The notes beneath the pieces are model-generated. The model worked only from the letters and a program-made list of their open reading frames with translations, was not told the DNA's origin and ran no database searches. A DNA stretch of 64,000 bases from GCA-003244245 sp050699575 (GTDB lineage: Bacteria; Actinomycetota; Actinomycetes; Mycobacteriales; Pseudonocardiaceae). Positions 16,608 through 23,790 of the stretch are shown piece after piece (the first letter of the stretch is position 1; every line of letters starts with the position of its first letter). The stretch covers positions 1-64,000 of the forward strand of contig JBOHFG010000260.1 of the NCBI GenBank assembly GCA_050699575.1. The letters are read 5' to 3'. The translations under genes were made by a program, and so were the position numbers.

Positions 16608-17834
16608 GTGGTGGTCGTCGGCGCGGGGCCCGACCGGACTGATGCTGGCGACCGAACTGGGGCTGGCCGGGTGTCGGCGGTGGTGCTCGAGCGCTTGGAG
16701 CGCCCGAGTGCACAGAGCAAGGGGGGCGGCGTACAACCGCGCACCGCAGAGGTGTTCGATCTGCGCGGGATGCTGGATCCGCTGCTGGCCAGGGCTCTAC
16801 CCCAGGAGCCGGTCAGCGGGCACTTCGCCGGACTGCCGGTCGAGCTGGACTGCCGCCCGTGGCGCACTCGCCACCCCTACCCGATCGGCATCTCGCAGGC
16901 CAGTATCGAGGAGTACCTGGCAGGCCGCGCCCGACGCCATGGCATCCCGGCGCGACGCGGCCACGAGGTGGCCGGCGTGCACCCCAGGCATCGACCTGGT
17001 GCACATCACCGTGCGCATTGGAGAAACCGAGCACCAGCTGACCGCCAGGTACCTGGTTGCCTGCGACGGGGCGCACAGCACGGTGCGGCGGCTGCTCGGG
17101 ATGCCGTTTCCTGGCGATCCGGGCACCCGGACCTCCACCCTCGTCGACATTCGGCTGGCGGCGGCCTCAGCGACGGTGCCCACCCGTGTCGAACAGTTCG
17201 CCAGCATGGTGGGCCACGGTGGCGGCTACTGGACGATGCTCAACCCGTTGGAGGGCTGGCGGTACCGGCTGGTGTTCGGGCGGCTGGAACCCGGCAGCGA
17301 TCCGCCCCGGGACAGCCCGGTCACCCCCGAGGAGGTCGACATCGCGTTACACGCGGTGCACGGCCCGGACACCCGGCTCGGTGAGCTGCTCGGCGGGTCC
17401 CGGTTCAGCGACGCCACCCGGCAACTCGAGCACTACCGCGCCGGCCGGGTGCTGTTCGCCGGGGACGCCGCGCACATCCACCTACCGCTCGGTGGCCAAG
17501 GCCTCAACCTGGGCATCAGGACGCGGTCAACCTCGGCTGGAAGCTTGCGGCCACAGTGCAGGGCCGGGGACCGGACGGGCTGCTGGACAGCTACCACGAC
17601 GAGCGCCACCCGGTCGCCGCGCGGGTGCTACGGCACACCCGCGCGCAGGGGGTGCTCGCCGGGCGGCAATCCGACTCCGACGTCGCGGCGCTGCGCGAGA
17701 TCGTCACCGACCTCCTCCGGCTTCCGGACACCAACCACCTTTGCTGGATCACACCGACCGGACCACTATCCGGCCAGACCATAGACCGGCTGCACACCGC
17801 GCTAGGTCGATGGTTCGTGCCTCGTGAGTGGTAA
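16608..17834 (+). pseudogene. FAD-dependent aromatic hydroxylase, multiply frameshifted
   Basis: Once a PheA/TfdB-type FAD monooxygenase (FAD_binding_3). The family sequence is recovered only by changing frame. GAGPTGLMLATELGLAG needs one base removed near 16628 and one restored near 16668. LERPSAQSKGGGVQPRTAEV is in frame, then a shift near 16980 gives DLVHITVRIGE... and the FAGDAAHIHLPLGGQGLNLG motif. Another shift near 17518 gives DAVNLGWKLAATVQGRGPDG. The C-terminal thioredoxin-like part is also missing, the frame ending WFVPREW inside a palindrome. Confidence 0.85.
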
Positions 17835-17867
17835 ACCGTGCTCTGGCACGGTTTACCACTCACGAGG
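17820..17867. terminator. 22-bp perfect hairpin overlapping a stop codon
   Basis: Perfect 22-base arms (17820-17841 and 17846-17867) with a TCTG loop; the arm contains CGTGAGTGGTAAACCGTGC. The TAA that ends the monooxygenase remnant lies inside the left arm. The motif resembles the palindromes at 50482 and 56817 (GTGAGTGG-GTAA). Confidence 0.8.
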
Positions 17868-17885
17868 CAGCCGTAGGCTGCACCC

Positions 17886-19091
17886 GTGATCGATGTGCTG
17901 GTGGCGGGGGGCGGCCCGGCGGGGTGGGCGGTGGCGGCGGCGTGTGCGCGGCTGGGGCTGGACACCCAGTTGGTGGACCCCGCACCGGAGCGTGAATGGC
18001 GCGCCACTTACGGCTCCTGGCGGGAGGAACTGCCCGCCGACGCGGACAAAGCCATCGCGGCGAGTGGTGCCGGTGAAGCGATCGGCACCACCGGGCACCA
18101 GCTCGGCTGGGAGTACGTGGTGCTGGACAACACCGCGCTGCGGGAGGGGTTCGCCACCGCGCCGGTCACCGTGGTGAAAGGCCGGGTGCGGGATGCCCGG
18201 CCAGACCCGGGCGGGGTCACCGCGGAGGTGAACGGCAGCCAGCGGCGGGCCGCTGTCCTGCTCGACGCGACCGGTGCGGCTCGCTTGGTGCTCGGGTCTG
18301 CTCCCCGCCGCACCACCGCTGAGCAGACCGCGGTGGGTGTGGTGGTCGACGCCGATGCCGCACGGGATCTGGTGACGCCAGGCAGTGCGTTGTTCATGGA
18401 CTGGCGGCCGCACCACGGCGAGCCGGGCTGGCCCACATTCCTCTACGCGGTGCCGGTGACGCCGGATCGGGTCCTGCTCGAGGAGACCTCGCTGGCCCGC
18501 CGCCCCGGGCTCAAGCTGGCGGTGCTGCGTCGTCGGCTGCACGCCCGGTTGACCCACCACCGCATCGCAATCCCCCCGGACGGTGAGGAGCGGGTGCGCA
18601 TCCCCGTGGACCGCCCACTACCGGCGCCCGGGGACTGGCGCGGGCCAGTAGTACCGTTCGGGGCAGCGAGCCCGCTGGTGCACCCAGCTACCGGCTACAG
18701 CGTGGCCACAGCACTGCAGCTGGCCCCCCGGGTGGCCAGCGCCGTAGCGGATGCGCTGCGCAGCGGTGGTTCCGCGGCCGCCGGGGCCGCCGCCTGGCGG
18801 ACGGTGTGGAGCCCCGCCGCGCTGGCGGTGCACACCCTGCGGCGCCGCAGCCTGGAGTCACTGCTGCGTTTCCCACCGGAGCTGGTGTCGGAGTTCTTCG
18901 ATGTGTTCTTCGCGCTACCCCGGCGACACCGCTGGGCCTATCTCACCGGTCGGGAGGACGTCCAGGGCAGCGCCGCCGCGATGGGCGCGCTGTTTGCGGC
19001 CTCCCCGTGGTGGCTTCGTAGACGACTGGTCCTCGGTGCACTCAATCCGCGTAACCCGTCAGCCCTTGGCGACGGGATGAACACGACATAA
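17886..19091 (+). CDS. Lycopene cyclase family protein
   Basis: A 401-residue flavoprotein of the lycopene beta-cyclase (CrtL/CrtY) type. The N-terminal dinucleotide-binding motif DVLVAGGGPAGWAVAAACA is followed by TYGSWREELP and LLDATGAARLVL. Later parts match the family: FLYAVPVTPDRVLLEETSLA, RIPVDRPLPAP, and FGAASPLVHPATGYSVATAL. Start is GTG at 17886. No other carotenoid gene is visible, so it is either an orphan or has partners elsewhere. It stands alone between a terminator hairpin and the cobalt transporter genes. Confidence 0.88.
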   Translation: MIDVLVAGGGPAGWAVAAACARLGLDTQLVDPAPEREWRATYGSWREELPADADKAIAASGAGEAIGTTGHQLGWEYVVLDNTALREGFATAPVTVVKGRVRDARPDPGGVTAEVNGSQRRAAVLLDATGAARLVLGSAPRRTTAEQTAVGVVVDADAARDLVTPGSALFMDWRPHHGEPGWPTFLYAVPVTPDRVLLEETSLARRPGLKLAVLRRRLHARLTHHRIAIPPDGEERVRIPVDRPLPAPGDWRGPVVPFGAASPLVHPATGYSVATALQLAPRVASAVADALRSGGSAAAGAAAWRTVWSPAALAVHTLRRRSLESLLRFPPELVSEFFDVFFALPRRHRWAYLTGREDVQGSAAAMGALFAASPWWLRRRLVLGALNPRNPSALGDGMNTT

Positions 19092-19219
19092 CACTATTTT
19101 AACCGATCTGTTGCGCCATTCGAGGTAACTCGGTCGAGCACTACACCACCCAGGTGCTGCTGCGCGTAAATTGCTGTAACGGAGGGGTGGTATCTGTAGT
19201 ACCAACCGGAGGGGTGGCC

Positions 19220-20317
19220 GTGCATATACCCGATGGTTACCTGAGTCCGCAGACCTGCGCGGTGGGCTTCGTGGTGGCAGCCCCCGTGATGGCGGCAGCA
19301 GCAGCCAACGTGCACAAGCGGGTGAGGACCCGCAATGTACCGACGCTCGCGATGTTGGCCGCGGTCTGTTTCCTGATCATGATGTTCAACGTGCCGATAC
19401 CCGATGGCACCACGGCCCATGCGGTGGGCGGGGCCTTGGTGGCAATCCTGCTGGGCCCGTGGGCGGCGGTGATCGCGGTCAGTGTGGCCCTGGCGTTCCA
19501 GGCCTTGCTCTTCGGTGACGGTGGGGTGCTCGCATACGGCGCCAATGTGGTCAACATGGCCATCGTGCTGCCCTTCGTCGCATACGGGCTGTATCGCTTG
19601 ATCTCCGGGGATGCGCCCCTGACCAGTGGTCGCCGGGTGGTCGCCGGGTTCATCGGCGGGTACGTCGGGCTCAACACCGCCGCGCTGTGTGTAGGAGTTG
19701 AACTGGGTATCCAGCCAACCCTCTTCCACGACGCCAACGGTGCCCCGCTGTACTCGCCATACCACCTCTCGCAGGCGATACCCGCCATGCTGTTCGCGCA
19801 CCTGATCGTCGCCGGGATCGCGGAGGGCATCATCACCGCCGCGGTGCTGACCTACCTGCAGCGGGCGAATCTGCCGTTGCTCCAGGTCAACCACCCCGGT
19901 GTGCCGGTCGACGCCGAGGCGGCAGCTGCCGAGGTGCCTCGGCGACGGCTGCTGCGCCCCACGGTGGTCGCGGGAGCGGTGATGGCTCTGCTGGTGGTGC
20001 TCACCCCGCTGGGCCTGCTGGCCCCGGGCGGTGCGTTCGGCGAGGACGCCCCCGCGGACCTGGACCTGCAGAAAGCAGGTCTTTCCGCGGTCCCGGAAGG
20101 ACTGAACAAGTACAACGGGATCTGGCACAACGCACTCTTCAACGGCTACGACTTCGCCGGCGACTCCCACCCCACCGTGGGCTACCTCATCTCCGCCGTC
20201 GTCGGAATCCTGGTGGTGGGGTTAGTGGTGTTCGCCATCGCCAAGCTCGTCGCACTAGCCGCCAACCGCAGCGATTCCATCGCTGAGTCGACGAAGCCGG
20301 ACAAGGTCCGATCATGA
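19220..20317 (+). CDS. cbiM: ECF cobalt/nickel transporter substrate-binding subunit CbiM (CbiMN fusion)
   Basis: Membrane substrate-capture protein for Co2+ or Ni2+. It starts GTG with the mature-like N-terminus HIPDGYLSP, whose His residues coordinate the metal in CbiM/NikM; GGAGGGG precedes the GTG. Several membrane helices follow, with FNVPIPDGTTAHAVGG and a CbiN-like C-terminal part (GLNKYNGIWHNALFNGYDF and a last helix). Length 365 fits a CbiM-CbiN fusion. It overlaps cbiQ by four bases. I found no B12 riboswitch in the 128 bases upstream. Confidence 0.93.
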   Translation: MHIPDGYLSPQTCAVGFVVAAPVMAAAAANVHKRVRTRNVPTLAMLAAVCFLIMMFNVPIPDGTTAHAVGGALVAILLGPWAAVIAVSVALAFQALLFGDGGVLAYGANVVNMAIVLPFVAYGLYRLISGDAPLTSGRRVVAGFIGGYVGLNTAALCVGVELGIQPTLFHDANGAPLYSPYHLSQAIPAMLFAHLIVAGIAEGIITAAVLTYLQRANLPLLQVNHPGVPVDAEAAAAEVPRRRLLRPTVVAGAVMALLVVLTPLGLLAPGGAFGEDAPADLDLQKAGLSAVPEGLNKYNGIWHNALFNGYDFAGDSHPTVGYLISAVVGILVVGLVVFAIAKLVALAANRSDSIAESTKPDKVRS

Positions 20318-21273
20318 CCGATACGCCGGTCAGCACGGCACCCCCCGGACAGGATCGTCCAGCGGTGCCAGAATGGTTGCTGCACCAGGACATGGCCCTG
20401 TGCCCGTGCGGGTGCATCGGCAAGCGCAAGAAGGGCAGCTACCTGACCAAGACCATCCAGGGTGGCGCCACGCTGCTTCAGCAGGTGATGTTTGGCGAGG
20501 ACATCGCCGCAGCACGCGGTCTGCTGCAGCGGATCGATCCTCGGGTTAAACTACTTAGCCTGCTCGGCTTACTCGTCGTCGCCGGACTAAGCCACTCGAT
20601 GATTACGCTTGCGGTGATGTATGCGGTCACGCTTGTGCTCGCGTCCGCCTCGGCACTGCCGGTTGGCTTCTTCATCAAGCGAGTGTGGCTGTTCGTGCCT
20701 ATCTTCACCGGCATTGTGGTGCTGCCCGCGACCTTGTCCGTGGTGACCCACGGAGACATCGTGCTGACCCTGTGGCACTGGAACGGGCACCCGCAGGGAA
20801 TCACCGAGCAGGGACTCGTCGCGGCCGGACGAGTGGTGGCTCGGGTTGCCGTATCGATCTCACTGGTCGTGCTGCTGACCTTGACCACACCGTGGATCCG
20901 GTTGCTCGCGGCGCTGCGCAGTCTCGGCGTGCCGCGAATCTTCATCCTGATCATCGGCATGGCCTACCGCTACATCTTCCTGTTACTGGCGTCGGTGACG
21001 GACATGTATCAGGCCCGTCAGTCCCGCACTCCCGGCACTCCGAAGCACGACCGCAGCGCCCGGGCCTTTCTCGGCGCCAGCGTCGGGGCGTTGCTGGGCA
21101 AGGCGAGCCAGCTGTCCGAGGAGGTGCACCAGGCCATGACCGCTCGCGGGTTCCGCGGCGACGCCAAGACCCTGGAGTACCACCGACCGCACGCCATCGA
21201 CGCCTACTACGTCCTGACGGTGGTCGTCTTCGCCGCAGCAATGCTGATCGGAGACCACCTCCTTGGCCGCTGA
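20314..21273 (+). CDS. cbiQ: ECF transporter transmembrane subunit CbiQ
   Basis: The 319-residue T-component that couples the ATPase to CbiM. The CbiQ core has RIDPRVKLLSLLGLLVVAGL, four or more helices, and the coupling region SLGVPRIFILIIGMAYRYIF with QARQSR and MTARGF. It has an N-terminal extension with a cysteine cluster (CPCGCIGKRKKG), which I believe is usual in actinobacterial CbiQ proteins. ATGA overlap with cbiM and an 11-base overlap with cbiO mark one operon. Confidence 0.93.
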   Translation: MTDTPVSTAPPGQDRPAVPEWLLHQDMALCPCGCIGKRKKGSYLTKTIQGGATLLQQVMFGEDIAAARGLLQRIDPRVKLLSLLGLLVVAGLSHSMITLAVMYAVTLVLASASALPVGFFIKRVWLFVPIFTGIVVLPATLSVVTHGDIVLTLWHWNGHPQGITEQGLVAAGRVVARVAVSISLVVLLTLTTPWIRLLAALRSLGVPRIFILIIGMAYRYIFLLLASVTDMYQARQSRTPGTPKHDRSARAFLGASVGALLGKASQLSEEVHQAMTARGFRGDAKTLEYHRPHAIDAYYVLTVVVFAAAMLIGDHLLGR

Positions 21274-22078
21274 ACACCACCCCGCATGCCAGGTGGACAC
21301 GTCCGGACACGCCACTGCGCCGATCCTGGTCACCACCGGGCTGAGCTACTCATACCTGGACCGTTATCCAGCTCTCGACGAGGTGTCGGTGACGATCCGG
21401 CGCGGGGAGCGGGTCGCGCTACTCGGCGCCAACGGCTGCGGCAAGTCGACCCTGCTCAAGGTGCTGGATGGTCTCCTCTTTCCCTCCGCTGGCTCCTACA
21501 CAGCCTTCGGTGAGCAAGTCACCGAGGACACCATGGAAGACGAGCAGATGTCGGAAGGTTTCCGGTCGCGGATCGGCTTCGTGTTCCAGAACTCCGATGC
21601 GCAGGTCTTCTCGCCCACAGTGCGGGAAGAGATCGCGTTTGGTCCGCTCCAGCTCGGCCTGTCCCGCGAGGAGACCACCGGTCGGGTCGAGGACGTGGTG
21701 ACGATGCTCGGCATCACGGATCTGCTCGATCGCGCCCCCTATCAGCTATCCGGCGGTCAGAAGAAAAAGGTCGCCATCGCCACTGTCCTGGTCATGGGTC
21801 CGGAGGTGCTGCTCTTCGACGAGCCCACCGCCGCACTGGACCCCCGCACCCAGTACTGGCTGATGGACCTCATCGAACAACTGGGTGCCGCCGGCAAGAC
21901 AATCGTGCACGCTACCCACGACCTCGGCACCTTGTACCGCATTGCGGACCGTTGCCTGGTCTTCAGCGAGGACCACCGCATCGTGGCCGAGGGGACTCCC
22001 GAGGAGACAATGGCCGACCGGGAGCTCTTGCTCCAGGTCAACCTCATCCACGAGCACAGCACCCTGCCCCGCCGGTAG
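21263..22078 (+). CDS. cbiO: ECF transporter ATPase CbiO
   Basis: The ATP-binding subunit that drives metal uptake. Walker A is GANGCGKSTLLK, the Q-loop is VFQNSDAQVFS (typical of ECF ATPases), the signature is LSGGQKKKVAIA and Walker B is VLLFDEPTAALD, with the switch His in VHATHDLGTL. It starts at a TTG inside the end of cbiQ. At 271 residues it is full length. Only one ATPase is present, so the complex would use a CbiO homodimer. Confidence 0.94.
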   Translation: MAAEHHPACQVDTSGHATAPILVTTGLSYSYLDRYPALDEVSVTIRRGERVALLGANGCGKSTLLKVLDGLLFPSAGSYTAFGEQVTEDTMEDEQMSEGFRSRIGFVFQNSDAQVFSPTVREEIAFGPLQLGLSREETTGRVEDVVTMLGITDLLDRAPYQLSGGQKKKVAIATVLVMGPEVLLFDEPTAALDPRTQYWLMDLIEQLGAAGKTIVHATHDLGTLYRIADRCLVFSEDHRIVAEGTPEETMADRELLLQVNLIHEHSTLPRR

Positions 22079-22125
22079 AGCCTACCGCGTTGATCGCTGC
22101 GCCAGCTCGGCCGTTCCCCCTCCGC

Positions 22126-22162
22126 CAACCGTAGTTGACCACTTTGTCAACCGTAGTTGACC
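22126..22162. promoter_or_regulatory. Direct repeat of CAACCGTAGTTGACC, PHO-box-like
   Basis: The 15-mer CAACCGTAGTTGACC occurs at 22126-22140 and again at 22148-22162. The period is 22 bases, two 11-base units. GTTGACC units at 11/22-base spacing upstream of a phosphate transporter resemble actinobacterial PhoP (PHO box) sites. Binding by another regulator is possible. Confidence 0.5.
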
Positions 22163-22258
22163 GTTTCTGTCCGCGACCGACACGCTGTGTATGCTTACCA
22201 GCGGGATCTGTCTGAGACGATCGACGTGCTTTGACCCCTCTGCGTAGAAGGGCCCGGC

Positions 22259-23386
22259 ATGGACGTGATTGTCCTGGTCGTGATCATCACGGCGTTGGTC
22301 TTTGACTTCACCAATGGCTTCCACGACACTGCCAATGCCATGGCGACGTCGATCGCCACCGGGGCGCTGACCCCGAGAGTCGCGGTCGCCCTCTCCGGGG
22401 CGCTCAATCTCGTCGGCGCGTTCCTCTCGGTAGCAGTCGCCAAGACAATCTCCAGCGGTCTGGTCGACGAGGCGAAGATCACCCCAACGGTGATCTTCGG
22501 CGGACTGATCGGGGCCATCGTGTGGAACCTGCTGACCTGGTACCTGGGCCTGCCGTCCAGCTCGTCGCACGCGCTGTTCGGCGGCCTGATCGGCGCCACC
22601 TGGGTGACGACCGGTGCCGGCGCGGTGCACTTCGGCACGGTGGTGTCCAAAATCTTGGTCCCCGCGGTACTTGCGCCGATCGTCGCCGGCGTGATAGCGC
22701 TGGTCGGCACCTACCTCGCGTACCGGATCACCGCGCGAACCGACCGGGGCACGGTGAGCAGCGGCTTCAAGGTCGGCCAAATAGTCTCGGCCTCGATGGT
22801 CTCCCTGGCGCATGGCACCAATGACGCGCAGAAGACGATGGGCATCATCACGCTGACCCTGGTCGCCGCAAAGACGCTGCCCGCCGGTTCAGCGCCGCCG
22901 TTCTGGGTGATCCTGGCGGCCGGCCTGGCCATCGCTCTGGGCACCTACCTGGGCGGCTGGCGGATCATCAGGACGCTCGGCAAGCGGATCACCGAGATCG
23001 AGACGCCGCAGGGGTTCGCCGCCGAGACGAGCAGTACCGGGGTCATCCTGGTGTCCTCGCAGCTCGGGTTCCCGCTGTCCACCACTCAGGTGTGCTCGGG
23101 AGCGATCTTCGGTGCGGGGGCCGGCCGCAAGCTGGCTGAGGTGCGCTGGGGACTGGCCGGCCAGATGGTGATCGCCTGGCTGGTGACACTGCCGGCCGCC
23201 GCCCTCATCGGGGCCCTGGCCGGCCGGGTGGCCGGGACAGGCACCGCCGGGACGGTGGTTGTCGCGGTAGCGGGGCTGGCCATCGGCGGTGGCATCTACG
23301 CCTTGTCCCGCCGTCAGCCAGTGGGTGCGGACAACGTCAACGAGGTGCCAGCGGGTCGGACACGGACCACCGCGGCAACGGCCTGA
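22259..23386 (+). CDS. pit: Low-affinity inorganic phosphate transporter, Pit family
   Basis: A 375-residue membrane permease that moves metal-phosphate with protons. Both Pit signatures are present: FDFTNGFHDTANAMATSIAT near the N-terminus and SLAHGTNDAQKTMGI in the second half, plus GLPSSSSHALFGGL and GFPLSTTQVCSGAIFG. About ten hydrophobic helices are visible. A duplicated GTTGACC element about 100 bases upstream suggests phosphate control. A small membrane protein gene follows at once. Confidence 0.93.
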   Translation: MDVIVLVVIITALVFDFTNGFHDTANAMATSIATGALTPRVAVALSGALNLVGAFLSVAVAKTISSGLVDEAKITPTVIFGGLIGAIVWNLLTWYLGLPSSSSHALFGGLIGATWVTTGAGAVHFGTVVSKILVPAVLAPIVAGVIALVGTYLAYRITARTDRGTVSSGFKVGQIVSASMVSLAHGTNDAQKTMGIITLTLVAAKTLPAGSAPPFWVILAAGLAIALGTYLGGWRIIRTLGKRITEIETPQGFAAETSSTGVILVSSQLGFPLSTTQVCSGAIFGAGAGRKLAEVRWGLAGQMVIAWLVTLPAAALIGALAGRVAGTGTAGTVVVAVAGLAIGGGIYALSRRQPVGADNVNEVPAGRTRTTAATA

Positions 23387-23397
23387 GGAGCTCGCTC

Positions 23398-23613
23398 GTG
23401 AATGTACAGATCAACTGGGGTGCCCTCGGCGAGGTGGTCCTCGTCTCGTTCGGGGCCGCGGTCGGGGTGATCGTGCTGTTCTCCCTCGGGGTGAGCGCAC
23501 TCGCCGTACCCGCTGGTCCCCGATCTGCGGCGACCCAGCCCCTGGCGGCACTCTGCTTCCTGGCCTGCGCGCTGGTGGTCGCCTACAGCCTGTATTTGAT
23601 CATTGCGAAGTAA
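23398..23613 (+). CDS. Small two-helix membrane protein downstream of pit
   Basis: 71 residues from the GTG at 23398: NVQINWGALGEVVLVSFGAA opens the first helix, and PLAALCFLACALVVAYSLYL forms the second, ending IIAK. It starts 11 bases after pit with GAGGAG upstream, so it is co-transcribed. Proteins of this kind often accompany Pit transporters in actinobacteria; the function is unknown. Confidence 0.8.
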   Translation: MNVQINWGALGEVVLVSFGAAVGVIVLFSLGVSALAVPAGPRSAATQPLAALCFLACALVVAYSLYLIIAK

Positions 23614-23670
23614 TTTGTGCACTGACTAGGGGATTTTGCTCTCAGGGGCCTCTGGTCCAGACTCACACGG

Positions 23671-23790
23671 ATGGCGATGAACCCACTCGGGGTCCCCGAT
23701 CCCGCGCAAGCTTTGCTGGCGGACCTGGCCGGCAACCCCGACGCCGACATCGTGGTCGGCGGCCTCGCTGAGCTGCTGGAACGGTCATGA
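23671..23790 (+). pseudogene. C-terminal remnant, probably of a HAD beta-phosphoglucomutase
   Basis: A 39-codon frame reads MAMNPLGVPDPAQALLADLA, then GNPDADIVVGGLAELLERS, ending in a TGA that overlaps the GH65 start (ATGA). The last part resembles the C-terminus of HAD phosphatases of the beta-phosphoglucomutase type, which normally precede GH65 phosphorylase genes and overlap them in this way. The HAD core motifs are absent. Likely a deletion scar; a genuine small protein cannot be excluded. Confidence 0.45.

Noticed and set aside
19092..19219. Cobalamin riboswitch in front of cbiM
   Set aside because: No B12-box (GCCACTG) or matching aptamer blocks are visible in this short leader.
19094..20170. 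358-codon minus-strand frame opposite cbiM
   Set aside because: Antisense to a clear CbiM gene and without recognisable domains.
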